Shown: positions 43,457 through 51,663, numbered from the stretch's first letter. The stretch is 64,000 nt of DNA from HGM12587 sp945786935 (GCA_945786935.1 CALZFY010000004.1:1-64000); one strand, 5' to 3'. Numbers and translations: made by a program. The notes: generated by a model not told the origin, from the sequence alone.

Positions 43457-43708
43457 TTTGTTTCCTTTGTTGTTATAGAGTGCATAAATCCATTTGGAAA
43501 GCTAATTTTTCTTAGGTTTTTGATTGTTACCAGAGTGGATTGAACATTAACATAGTCCCATATATTTTGACAAATTGCAAACAAAATTGGTTGTTACTGG
43601 TAAAAGATTTATGCTACCATAGAGAAAAGCAGTGATCCGTTCACTGCTTTCCACTAATGAAAAATGCTGCTACACAAAGTTAAATATAAGATAATTTCGG
43701 AGGTAACT

Positions 43709-44092
43709 ATGAAGATCGAACACATTGCGTTATACGTTAACCATTTGGAAGAATCCCGGGACTTTTTTATGAAGTATTTGCATGCGACGTCGAACACTGG
43801 ATACCATAATCCAAAAACAGATTTTCGTTCTTACTTCCTTTCCTTTGAAGATGGTGCAAGACTTGAAATTATGAATAAGTCGGGGATGGTCGATTTACCT
43901 AAAGAACTTGCCCGTACCGGATATGCACACATCGCTTTCAGTGTGGGAAGCAAAGAAAAGGTAGACGAATTAACAGCACAGTTAAAAGCTGATGGTTATG
44001 AGGTGATCAGTGGACCACGAACAACCGGAGACGGCTATTATGAAAGCTGCATCGTTGCAATTGAGGGAAACCAGATTGAGATTACTGTTTGA
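43709..44092 (+). CDS. VOC family (glyoxalase-fold) protein
   Basis: A 127-residue protein with two beta-alpha-beta-beta-beta modules. Metal-ligand positions are His5 (MKIEHIALYV) and later Glu and His (ARLEIMNK, YAHIAFSVG) with Glu at the end (NQIEITV). Family members include lactoylglutathione lyase-like isomerases and antibiotic-sequestering proteins. The start ATG at 43709 follows GGAGG by five bases. A decayed ABC transporter lies directly downstream on the other strand. Exact substrate unknown. Confidence 0.85.
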   Translation: MKIEHIALYVNHLEESRDFFMKYLHATSNTGYHNPKTDFRSYFLSFEDGARLEIMNKSGMVDLPKELARTGYAHIAFSVGSKEKVDELTAQLKADGYEVISGPRTTGDGYYESCIVAIEGNQIEITV

Positions 44093-44095
44093 GCA

Positions 44096-44283
44096 TCATC
44101 GTTTTTTCAGCAGTTTCTCATAAGTAAATTTTCTCTCCGCCCCTCTCATAAGCAATAGGTCAAGCACTGCCAAAACGATACCCAAGCTCTAAAGAAGCCA
44201 CGAATTTACCAGCATACCACAAAGCAATTTTATGGTTGTCGTCTTGCCTGCCCCCATTGTACCAGTAGACAATCCTTTCTTCT
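44096..44283 (-). pseudogene. ABC transporter remnant (ATPase start fused to permease end)
   Basis: Minus strand, upper part: TMGAGKTTTIKLLCGMLVN, an ABC Walker A region with the first Gly-Pro altered. Lower part, in another frame: GIVLAVLDLLLMRGAERKF and TYEKLLKKR followed by a stop, like the C-terminus of an ABC permease. The ATPase body and most of the permease are missing, so a large internal deletion has joined the ends of a former transporter operon. The stop lies just beyond the VOC gene. Confidence 0.55.
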
Positions 44284-44691
44284 GCACACAAAAAACACTG
44301 CTTACGCAGTGTTTCAAAAAAGAGAGAAAAAGGATATATATAAAAACGATTGAACTCGTTGTTTCCGAGGGAGAGGAGGGCATTTCACCCTCCAAGTGTT
44401 ATGAATGAAATACTGATATGTATTTGCTACAGTTCATACTATATCAATGAATTGTGTCCAAAGTTTGTCGAATCCATAAAGCTATGCTAAAAATAATAAA
44501 GTTTCCATGACATTTTTCTTTACTTTTCAGACATAGCTGCCATCTACCAATCAACAACAATTTCATCAATTCAGGATCTTATAAAATCCATTATATAAAT
44601 GCAATCGCTTTGCGTAGAACTTCCAATGGCTATAGCATTTTTTTATCAAGTATACTTTTGGAGGTGTCTATGGAACACATACATTTGAGAA

Positions 44692-44988
44692 TCATTTGTT
44701 CTTCATATAATGTTTTAATTCATCGTAAAAATTTTCGCGTGTTCCAGCCATAATAACAACAATGATCTTTTCTTCCGTATATTCCACGGTATAAGCAAGT
44801 TCATAATTTGTTTTATTATAATAGATATCGTAACCGTACACACCAGATAAATCTCCCGTTTTAGCTTCTCCCACAAGATGATTTTCGCAAATTTTATCCA
44901 CTGCTTCCTGATACAATGTTTTTAATTTTTTATCTTTAATCTTTTTAATAAATTTTGCTGCAGGTGGCAGAAAACGTACCTCCGTCAT
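44692..44988 (-). CDS. RelE/ParE-superfamily toxin
   Basis: A 98-residue toxin-type protein (RFLPPAAKFIKKIKDKKLK at the N-terminus, NYELAYTVEYTEEKIIVVIM in the middle). The fold pattern is that of RelE/YafQ-like ribosome-dependent mRNA interferases. The antitoxin gene lies directly upstream with two bases between stop and start. It is preceded by the 290-base gene-free stretch 44400-44690, in which I see nothing. Activity of the toxin cannot be read from sequence. Confidence 0.78.
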   Translation of the reverse strand: MTEVRFLPPAAKFIKKIKDKKLKTLYQEAVDKICENHLVGEAKTGDLSGVYGYDIYYNKTNYELAYTVEYTEEKIIVVIMAGTRENFYDELKHYMKNK

Positions 44989-44990
44989 TG

Positions 44991-45365
44991 CTACTCCTCC
45001 GTGCCAAAAATATCATCGTATGTTTCGTAAGCAGTTTCTCCGTTTGCTGCCTTCTCCGCTTCTATCAACATATTTTCAACCGCAGGACGCACTTTTTTCT
45101 GTGCCTTTTTAAATTCGACAATCAAATCATTTCCGCTATACCCTTTTGCTACCAAGTCCTCTAAAATCTGCTCTGCAAATTCTCCACCTGTATTGACTCT
45201 CGCTGGACGAATAACTAGCTCATTTCCCCTTACCATACACTCAGCTTCAGTGCCAAATCCAAGCATCGAAAAAAATTTTTGAGGAATGGTAATCTGGCGT
45301 TTTGATGAAATACTCAATTTTTTCATTTCCATAGGAATGTTTCCTCTCGTTACAACTGCCGGCAT
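44991..45365 (-). CDS. AbrB/SpoVT-domain antitoxin
   Basis: A 124-residue protein with an N-terminal swapped-hairpin AbrB domain (about 14-55, KLSISSKRQITIPQKFFSML) and a helical C-terminus (60-124) that should cover the toxin. MazE-type DNA-binding domain plus RelE-type toxin is a known mixed pairing. GGAGGGC lies eight bases before the ATG at 45365. It should repress its own promoter in the AT-rich gap upstream. Confidence 0.78.
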   Translation of the reverse strand: MPAVVTRGNIPMEMKKLSISSKRQITIPQKFFSMLGFGTEAECMVRGNELVIRPARVNTGGEFAEQILEDLVAKGYSGNDLIVEFKKAQKKVRPAVENMLIEAEKAANGETAYETYDDIFGTEE

Positions 45366-45527
45366 CGTCATGCCCTCCTTCCATATATTATACACATATT
45401 AGATTGAATAAATTCAAATCATTTTCCTTGTTTCTTTATTTCTTTGTTTCTAAGATAATTATATGAATTTAAATAATTTATGTCAAGAACTGGATACGAA
45501 TTTCTTTTTTATCCATAACATTCCACT

Positions 45528-45592
45528 GGCACACTTTTGTCACAACTTGGCACAGTTTTGCGATTTACACCGTAAATCCGCCATGCTAAAAT
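45528..45592 (+). promoter_or_regulatory. Promoter of the trx-ccdA-tlpA operon with operator elements
   Basis: TTTACA (45564-45569), 17-base spacer, TAAAAT (45587-45592). A perfect palindrome GATTTAC-ACC-GTAAATC (45562-45578) covers the -35. Upstream, GGCACACTTTTG (45528-45539) and GGCACAGTTTTG (45549-45560) form a direct repeat spaced exactly 21 bases, two DNA turns, just before the -35. This suggests an activator on the repeats and a second regulator on the palindrome. Confidence 0.65.
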
Positions 45593-45652
45593 GGATAGTG
45601 TAAAAAATTATCAATGCGTTCCATTATTAGACAAAGGAAAGGAGTTTGCAAT

Positions 45653-46918
45653 ATGGCAGTGATCAATATAAATAGAAATCAATTTGAACAAATGGTGCAC
45701 AGCGGAAAGGCCGTTTTAGTGGAATTTTCAGCCCCTTGGTGCGGATATTGCCGCCGGTTGGCTCCCGCGCTTGAGAGCGTTGCCGAGGAATATCATGATA
45801 CCCTGGTGTTCGGCGCTGTCAACATTGATGATGAGCCGGAATTGGCTGAGGCTGAGTCTATTGAAGTTGTCCCTACTCTGCTAATCTATCAGAACGGACA
45901 GGTTCTTGGCTCTATCGTCGCTCCGGAATCCAGGGCGCAGCTGGTGGCTTTTATTGAGGAAACTTTGCCACATCGGGATCAGGAAACAAATATTGAAGAA
46001 CACATCTATGACATGATCGTGGTAGGTGGCGGTCCCGGTGGCTATACCGCAGCCCTTTATGCCGCCAGAGCAGGAATGGATACTGTGGTTTTAGAGAAGC
46101 TGTCCGCCGGTGGGCAGATGGCTCTGACCGAGCAAATCGACAATTATCCCGGCTTCGAAGATGGTATCGATGGTTTCTCTCTGGGGGAAAAAATGAAGCG
46201 AGGAACGGAACGGTTTGGTGTGGAAACTAAGCTGATCGAGGTTCTGTCTCTGGAGCTGTCCGGCTCTGTGAAGAAAGCAGTGACCAGTGAAGGCTCCCTG
46301 TATGCAAAAACCATCGTGTTGGCTACCGGAGCAGGCCCCAGAGAGCTGGGTGTTGATGGCGAGCAGGAGTTCATCGGTAAAGGCGTCCACTACTGTGCAG
46401 CCTGTGACGGAATGTTCTATCGGAACAAAACGGTTGTCATCGCAGGAGGTGGAAATACCGCTGCGGCAGATGCCCTGATCCTATCCCGTATCTGTAAAAA
46501 GGTCATCGTGGTTCACCGCAGAGATACTTTAAAAGCAACCAAGATCTACCATGAGCCTTTGATGAAAACGGAAAATGTAGAATTCCTCTGGGACAGCAAG
46601 ATTGTCGCTCTGCTTCATAACGAAAATCTAACCGGCGTCCGGATTCAGAATGTGAAAACCGGAGAGGAAAGTACCCTTGCCTGCGATGGGGTATTTGTCA
46701 GTGTTGGCAGAAAGCCTTCCAGCGAATTGGTGAAAAATCAGGTAGAGATTGATCCGTCAGGCTATATCATTGCAGACGAAAGCACCCGCACAAATATCCC
46801 CGGTGTGTTTGCCGTGGGGGATGTTCGTACAAAGGCATTACGGCAGGTTGTAACCGCCGTCGCCGATGGAGCAACTGCTGTGCACTACGCAGAAGAATAT
46901 TTAGCAGGAGGAATGTGA
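45653..46918 (+). CDS. Thioredoxin-thioredoxin reductase fusion protein
   Basis: A 421-residue fusion. Residues 1-105 are a thioredoxin with active site WCGYC (Cys30, Cys33) and the cis-Pro in VVPTLL. Residues about 117-421 are a flavin thioredoxin reductase: FAD site IVVGGGPGGYTAALYAA (from 122), redox pair CAAC (248-251), NADPH site GGGNTAAADA (265-274) and HRRD, C-terminal FAD site GVFAVGDVR. Electron flow from NAD(P)H via FAD to the fused thioredoxin can occur within one chain. GGAGTTT precedes the start at 45653. The following ccdA and tlpA genes can export the electrons across the membrane. Confidence 0.92.
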   Translation: MAVININRNQFEQMVHSGKAVLVEFSAPWCGYCRRLAPALESVAEEYHDTLVFGAVNIDDEPELAEAESIEVVPTLLIYQNGQVLGSIVAPESRAQLVAFIEETLPHRDQETNIEEHIYDMIVVGGGPGGYTAALYAARAGMDTVVLEKLSAGGQMALTEQIDNYPGFEDGIDGFSLGEKMKRGTERFGVETKLIEVLSLELSGSVKKAVTSEGSLYAKTIVLATGAGPRELGVDGEQEFIGKGVHYCAACDGMFYRNKTVVIAGGGNTAAADALILSRICKKVIVVHRRDTLKATKIYHEPLMKTENVEFLWDSKIVALLHNENLTGVRIQNVKTGEESTLACDGVFVSVGRKPSSELVKNQVEIDPSGYIIADESTRTNIPGVFAVGDVRTKALRQVVTAVADGATAVHYAEEYLAGGM

Positions 46919-46978
46919 GATGAAAAAAAGCAAAAAATGGCTGTTGTCCGGCATTTTCGAAAAGGGGGATAGCGGTTC

Positions 46979-47641
46979 ATGCAATACGCTGTAGCTTTTC
47001 TGGAAGGCATCATCACCTTCATTTCACCGTGTCTGCTTCCTATGCTTCCAATCTATATCTCCTATTTTGCAGGCGGTGGAGAATGCAGCGCAAAAAAGAC
47101 CATGTCAGGAGCATTGGGATTCGTTAGCGGATTTACCGTAATCTTTGTGGCAATGGGAGCATTGGCAGGCACCATTGGCAGCTTCCTGCGGGAATACAAA
47201 GGCGCAGTGAATGTGATTTCCGGTCTGGTGGTAATCCTCTTTGGACTCAATTTTCTAGGCATTTTCAATATGAATTTGTTTAGGGGTGGTAACAAAACAG
47301 TCAGCAACCGTGAGATGGGATTCTTCTCTGCCATACTATTTGGCATAATATTCTCCTTGGGATGGACACCCTGTGTGGGTGCATTCCTCGGCTCTGCTCT
47401 GATGCTGGCTTCTTTGCAAGGTCATGTAATCGAAGGTATGCTGATGCTATTGGCATATTCACTGGGACTTGGCATTCCTTTTCTTCTCAGTGCTGTTCTG
47501 CTTGACTATTTGAAGTCAACCTTCAACTGGGTCAAAAAACACTACCAGGTCATCAATGCTGTCAGCGGCTGTTTTCTGGTACTGGTGGGCATTTTGATGG
47601 CAACAGGAACGCTTGGACGGCTGCTAAGCCTGCTTAGTTAA
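46979..47641 (+). CDS. ccdA: CcdA-type transmembrane electron carrier
   Basis: A 220-residue protein with six transmembrane helices. The paired redox cysteines are in FISPCLLPMLP (helix 1) and SLGWTPCVGAF (helix 4), the CcdA/DsbD-beta signature. It takes electrons from cytoplasmic thioredoxin to an extracytoplasmic thiol protein. AAAGGGGGAT lies eight bases before the start. It sits between the thioredoxin fusion gene and the TlpA-like gene, its likely donor and acceptor. Confidence 0.93.
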   Translation: MQYAVAFLEGIITFISPCLLPMLPIYISYFAGGGECSAKKTMSGALGFVSGFTVIFVAMGALAGTIGSFLREYKGAVNVISGLVVILFGLNFLGIFNMNLFRGGNKTVSNREMGFFSAILFGIIFSLGWTPCVGAFLGSALMLASLQGHVIEGMLMLLAYSLGLGIPFLLSAVLLDYLKSTFNWVKKHYQVINAVSGCFLVLVGILMATGTLGRLLSLLS

Positions 47642-47650
47642 GGAGGTTCT

Positions 47651-48268
47651 ATGAATAATAAGAAAAAAACAATGATTCTCATTCTTGTATTTGTTCTCGT
47701 CTTAGTTGGTGCAGGAATCCTATACAAACAGCTTGGACAGAAACTGGCTCCCGATCTGCTTGCCACACAAACACCACAGGAAACGGAATACACGGAAGAT
47801 TCCTCTGTTCACCCAGGAGAGACTAAAACAGAAAAAATCCTGGCACCGGATTTTACTGTTTACGATTTGGATGGGAATGAAATTCATCTTTCAGACTTTA
47901 TCGGGAAACCCGTTGTCCTGAATTTCTGGGCAAGCTGGTGCGGACCCTGTAAAATGGAAATGCCTGGCTTCAACGAAAAGTATCTGGATCTTGGCGAAGA
48001 AGTGCAATTTCTCATTGTGAATATGACTGATGGATCCAGAGAGACCGTGGAAACTGCATCTACATTTATTGCAGATCAAGGTTATTCTTTCCCGGTATTT
48101 TACGATACGGAGCAGGATGCCGCTGCAACCTATGGTGTTTATTCACTTCCTACCACATATTTTATTGACGCTGAAGGGTGCGCAATCGCTCAAGCAACGG
48201 GGGCAATCGACGAAGAAACCCTGCAACGAGGAATTGATATGATTATTGCAGATTCAGGCAGTCTCTGA
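47651..48268 (+). CDS. TlpA/ResA-family membrane-anchored thiol-disulfide oxidoreductase
   Basis: A 205-residue protein with an N-terminal membrane anchor (about 8-25), a Thr/Glu-rich linker, and a thioredoxin-like domain (62-205). The active site is WASWCGPCKMEMP (Cys97, Cys100), and cis-Pro is in YSLPTTYFI. It acts outside the membrane on protein disulfides, probably reduced by CcdA. AAGGAGG precedes the start. Its last codons run into the remains of a DUF4143 gene, so the operon 3' end lies at a recombination junction; the protein itself looks complete. Confidence 0.9.
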   Translation: MNNKKKTMILILVFVLVLVGAGILYKQLGQKLAPDLLATQTPQETEYTEDSSVHPGETKTEKILAPDFTVYDLDGNEIHLSDFIGKPVVLNFWASWCGPCKMEMPGFNEKYLDLGEEVQFLIVNMTDGSRETVETASTFIADQGYSFPVFYDTEQDAAATYGVYSLPTTYFIDAEGCAIAQATGAIDEETLQRGIDMIIADSGSL

Positions 48269-49079
48269 AGCTGATATCCACGATCAGCTAAAAGAATTCT
48301 ATGATCTATATTGTCAGGTCGGTGGTTATCCCAAGGTGGTGGAAACTTTTTTGGAAAAGAAAGACGTACAGAAAGCACAAGGAGAGCTTGTAAAGATCAT
48401 TGATACCTTTACCAATGAATCCATCCGCTACTTCACTGATATTCTGGATATAAAAGTCTTTACTCAGATTTTCTTCTCAATCTGTCGAATATTAAACAGG
48501 GAGAAAAAAGGACTTTCTGAAGACAGTATCAGTGAAGAACTGCAGAAACTTATCACAAAAGACTACTCCAGTAATATTTCCAAAGCAACCTGTAATCGTG
48601 CGATCAGTTGGCTATACTTCTCAGGAATCATTGGCTTCTGTGCAAAAATTACCGAAATGGATATTCTGGATTTTAAAGTTGCAAGCCGCTGCTATTTTAT
48701 GGATGTTGGTCTGGCGAATTATTACCTTCGACTTACCGGCACTGACCCACGTTCTATTTCCGGAACAATTAATGAAAATTTTGTATATATCAACCTGAAG
48801 AAACGCCAGGATTTTCCGCAGGAGATTTCTTTTGAGACTCCGGCATTTGCTACCTATCGTGGCGGGAAAATAGATTTTATTGTACAAAGCCTCTCTTCAC
48901 AGACACGTTATCTCGTTGAAGTAAAATCCGGAAAGGGAACCGTCTCCACAGCCCAAAAAGCGCTGGATCAGGGAAAGGCGGACAGACTGCTTTATCTGAA
49001 GGGAAATACCAAAGGGGGATTGGATGGTAAAGTAGAAACACTGCCAATCTATCTTCTGGAACAATATCATTTTCAGTAA
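48258..49079 (+). pseudogene. DUF4143 ATPase, 5' part missing
   Basis: About 273 codons matching the C-terminal part of AAA_14/DUF4143 ATPases (YCQVGGYPKVVETFLEKK, FMDVGLANYYLRLTG, YRGGKIDFIVQ, then a nuclease-like YLVEVKSGKGTVSTAQKAL). The N-terminal AAA domain with Walker A and B is absent. The reading frame enters from inside the tlpA-like gene with no ribosome site of its own; the only nearby start is a TTG at 48246. The likely cause is a deletion or insertion that placed the trx cassette over the 5' half. Confidence 0.75.
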
Positions 49080-49279
49080 AATACACAATCGAAGGGATTA
49101 CAAACATCATTTATAACAAGGGGATGGTGAACTTGGATTTCAATGCCCTTAGAACAACTCTGATGGAAAAAGGAGTTGGCCATCTTGGAATCAGAATTGT
49201 AAACTCCGGCTCTTCCATGGCAAATGGCTATGTTTTGCACATCGCCGAACATAGCCATTTTAGAAAAGTACATTTATGA
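49079..49279 (+). pseudogene. FtsZ-like gene fragment
   Basis: An open stretch in another frame directly after the DUF4143 stop reads TIEGITNIIYNKGMVNLDFN and RTTLMEKGVGHLGI. This matches the FtsZ pattern around helix H9 (QGITDLI...INVDFADV...G.A.MGIG), but is diverged. About 15 unrelated residues follow before TGA. Both ends of the protein are missing. It may come from an FtsZ paralogue carried on a mobile element. Confidence 0.45.
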
Positions 49280-49303
49280 AGTTGGAAAGACTTTGTGTCA
49301 CTG

Positions 49304-49642
49304 TTACATTGGAATATCAAACGTACGGTACAGCCATGCTCTGCTGTCTACTAGAATATGGAGTATTCTGATCACATGAACCGTATTTGTATCGTGGTCT
49401 ATCACATAGAATATCTTATACTCTTTGTAATATGTTTTATGTACTCCCAGTGCCGCAAGAACAGGGTCATCGTCCAATTCATGGCTTTCTGGGAAACATT
49501 GCAGTTTATTAACCTGCGTTCGAATACCTTTTACTGTATTCTCAGCGGCAGAGGGATTTAGCAAAACATATGCAATATAATCACCAGCATTCTCTAAATC
49601 TTCTTCTGCCAATCCACTCATCTTAATTGTGTATTGCAGCAT
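49304..49642 (-). CDS. ParE/RelE-family toxin
   Basis: A 112-residue protein of the ParE type (SGLAEEDLENAGDYIAYVLLN, GIRTQVNKLQCFPESHEL, YYKEYKIFYVIDHDTNTVHV, RILHILVDSRAWL). The start at 49642 lies inside the end of the antitoxin gene, with GGAGAAG upstream, so the pair is coupled. ParE toxins poison gyrase while RelE relatives cut mRNA; sequence alone does not decide. All expected secondary elements are present, so it may be active. Confidence 0.78.
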   Translation of the reverse strand: MLQYTIKMSGLAEEDLENAGDYIAYVLLNPSAAENTVKGIRTQVNKLQCFPESHELDDDPVLAALGVHKTYYKEYKIFYVIDHDTNTVHVIRILHILVDSRAWLYRTFDIPM

Positions 49643-49796
49643 TCCTATACTTCTTCTCCAGTCTGTCACACACTTCATTGAAGTCTTTGGTCTTGCCTTC
49701 TTTAATCTGTTCCAAACCGGAAAGCACCATTTTGCGAACTTCTAAACGCTGTTCATCCATAACAGCCTTACAATCTTCTCTTACAGCAACTGCCAT
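49623..49796 (-). CDS. Small antitoxin partner of the ParE-type toxin
   Basis: A 57-residue protein, MAVAVREDCKAVMDEQRLEV to EKKYRNAAIHN, helical and charged, resembling short ParD/RelB-type antitoxins though lacking a clear ribbon-helix-helix. It overlaps the toxin gene by 20 bases. The ATG at 49796 has a modest ribosome site. Assignment rests largely on the coupled toxin. Confidence 0.6.
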   Translation of the reverse strand: MAVAVREDCKAVMDEQRLEVRKMVLSGLEQIKEGKTKDFNEVCDRLEKKYRNAAIHN

Positions 49797-50114
49797 AATA
49801 CATCATCCTTTCCAGAGTATGATATGTCGTTTTTCTTTTATTTTACAAATATTATGCCAATTTTGCAATGAATACTTTCTGCGATTATGAGACGAGTATC
49901 CAGAAAAAGAAGAGAATTGCTATCGCTCAAACAATAATACCATAAATATGCAGTTTACAAATTTTCCTTTCAAGAAACCACCTTGAAAACTGCCACACTA
50001 TCCATTTGATACGCAATCTCCGATTGTTACGACTATATGTTTCTCGTAGATTGCCGAAGATAAAAAGCCACCAACACGGCTTAATAGTTTTTTTATAATT
50101 CCTTTATAGAATCA

Positions 50115-50157
50115 TTAGCACTCTTCTGTTGACACTGCTAACTCGTAGTGATAAAAC
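50115..50157 (+). promoter_or_regulatory. CIRCE operator and sigma-A promoter of hsp20
   Basis: TTGACA (50129-50134), 17-base spacer, TAAAAC (50152-50157). TTAGCACTC-N9-CACTGCTAA (50115-50141) is a CIRCE element, left arm perfect and right arm 7 of 9, covering the -35. HrcA should repress this promoter. The rest of the gap 49797-50114 holds nothing I recognise. Confidence 0.8.
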
Positions 50158-50254
50158 ATACTTGAACGAAGGAAAGGAAACATCGAAAGGCAAAACTTCC
50201 AGACGTTCCCCGGAACATCCCCGTTACAAAATCATTTTAAAGGAGCGATGTTTT

Positions 50255-50713
50255 ATGTTAGGACCAAGTATTTTAGGAGAAAGCTTATTTGATGACTATT
50301 TTGATTTTCCGAATTTTGAGAAGATGGAACGTCAGATGAACAAAAAACTTTACGGGCACAATGCAAAAAATCTGATGAAAACAGATATTAAGGACAAAGA
50401 TGATTCCTATGAAATGGTTATTGACTTGCCGGGCTTTAAGAAAGAGGAAATCACTGTAGAGCTTGACCACGGTTATCTCACCATCTCTGCTGCAAGAGGC
50501 TTAGATCAGGATGAGAAAGAAAAAAATACCGATAAATACATCCGTCGTGAGCGATATGCCGGTGCCTGCCAGAGAAGCTTCTATGTAGGCGAAACTGTTA
50601 CGCAAGAAGACATCAAAGCTGAATTTAAGCACGGTATCCTGAAACTGATGATTCCAAAACAGAATCCAGCTGTGAAAGAGAAAAAAGATAAATATATCGC
50701 TATCGAAGGCTGA
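50255..50713 (+). CDS. Hsp20/alpha-crystallin small heat-shock protein
   Basis: A 152-residue chaperone. The alpha-crystallin domain covers about residues 44-140 (KTDIKDKDDSYEMVIDLPGF, KEEITVELDHGYLTISA, and the final HGILKLMIPK), with a short N-terminal arm. It holds unfolding proteins in the cytoplasm. AAAGGAGCG lies before the ATG at 50255. The CIRCE element upstream implies HrcA heat-shock control. It stands alone in the accessory region with its own terminator. Confidence 0.93.
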   Translation: MLGPSILGESLFDDYFDFPNFEKMERQMNKKLYGHNAKNLMKTDIKDKDDSYEMVIDLPGFKKEEITVELDHGYLTISAARGLDQDEKEKNTDKYIRRERYAGACQRSFYVGETVTQEDIKAEFKHGILKLMIPKQNPAVKEKKDKYIAIEG

Positions 50714-50759
50714 CAAAAGGGAGGCGGCTTTTGCGCATCCCTCAGACTGTAGACAAAGT

Positions 50760-50793
50760 GGCTCCGGGATTTATATCCCAGAGCCGTTTTTCT
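50760..50793 (+). terminator. Terminator of hsp20
   Basis: GGCTCCGGGAT / ATCCCAGAGCC with a 4-base loop and one bulge, followed by GTTTTTCTTTT. The stretch 50794-51042 behind it holds no recognisable gene. Confidence 0.85.
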
Positions 50794-51042
50794 TTTATCA
50801 AACGAATTACATTTAAATACTCATATAACATATGGCCAAATCCTCTCGAATTGTAAGTGTATTATTTACTTACTGTTAGTATGGCTGATTCTTTAATTTA
50901 CGTCAATGAAAAAGAACACGTTACAGATATTGGGTTAGGTTAGTTCTGTCAGGATCCGCCCATATGGACGGCTCTTTTCAAAATCGTTCAATTTTCCAAA
51001 TTTAACCAGAGTGTTATCTTAGGTTCTGTTTCTCACTTCATT

Positions 51043-51162
51043 CTAATTAAAAATTCTCGTTATATCCTGATACCGATTGACCACCCTGTAAATCTCCACA
51101 AATTCTTTTCCCACTTTATAAATAATCACGTAATCGTTCCAGACTAAGCCATCCGTCCCCAT
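51043..51162 (-). pseudogene. C-terminal fragment of a RelE/ParE-type toxin
   Basis: A 39-codon frame overlapping the end of the Phd-type antitoxin gene. It reads NDYVIIYKVGKEFVEIYRVV and NRYQDITRIFN, matching the last strands of RelE/ParE toxins. The N-terminal two thirds are absent. The ATG at 51162 is probably incidental. Confidence 0.5.
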
Positions 51163-51358
51163 CTTTTACAGCATCTTCTGCTTCCTGCAATTTCATTAAA
51201 AGCTTCTTTTCTGCTCGTTCTCTTTCATAATCGTCAATATCAAGCACAACAAATCTTCCTCGACCATTCTTTGTAAGAAAAACTGGCTCTCCCACCTGAC
51301 AATTCTTCAAGACTTCATTATAATTCCTTAAATCTGATACTGGTAAAATAGTAGGCAT
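51116..51358 (-). CDS. Phd/YefM-family antitoxin, probably orphan
   Basis: An 80-residue antitoxin with the Phd/YefM DNA-binding start (MPTILPVSDLRNYNEVLKN, GEPVFLTKNGRGRFVVLDID) and a helical C-terminus that would wrap a toxin. Its toxin gene is reduced to a C-terminal scrap overlapping its 3' end. It may persist as an addiction-blocking orphan. AGAAGGGAG lies before the start. The 340 bases upstream (51359-51697) hold no gene. Confidence 0.82.
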   Translation of the reverse strand: MPTILPVSDLRNYNEVLKNCQVGEPVFLTKNGRGRFVVLDIDDYERERAEKKLLMKLQEAEDAVKDGDGWLSLERLRDYL

Positions 51359-51663
51359 ATGATTTCTCCCTTCTAAATCATCTTTTATTATTTACTATTA
51401 TACAACACGTGCTGTAATATTCAACGTAATTTTTTACAGCAATTATTCAACGTATCTAATAAAGGCATCCGCTAATCGCTATTTTGAAATCACCTTTTGG
51501 TACTCTCATACTGATCCCTAATGATATGTCCTCATGCCTCATCTTCTATCCTGTTCCTCTCTGCCGCTGGCATGACCTTTATCGTCACTTTCATCGCCCG
51601 GCTTTTGCAGGAACTACAGAACATTTCGCTTTAAAACCTTTATGTTTTGCTAAAAAAAGGCAT

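Noticed and set aside
44400..44690. Search for a gene or structured RNA in this gap
   Set aside because: No frame, hairpin with T-run or promoter stands out; reported as empty.
46920..46994. A 24-codon frame MKKSKKWLLSGIFEKG... between the thioredoxin fusion and ccdA
   Set aside because: It overlaps the ccdA start in another frame, lacks a strong ribosome site and is too short to support; it may only be a coupling peptide.
50880..50945. A 20-codon plus-strand frame starting MADSLIYVNEKEHV
   Set aside because: No ribosome site and no recognisable family; could be a gene scrap but cannot be supported.
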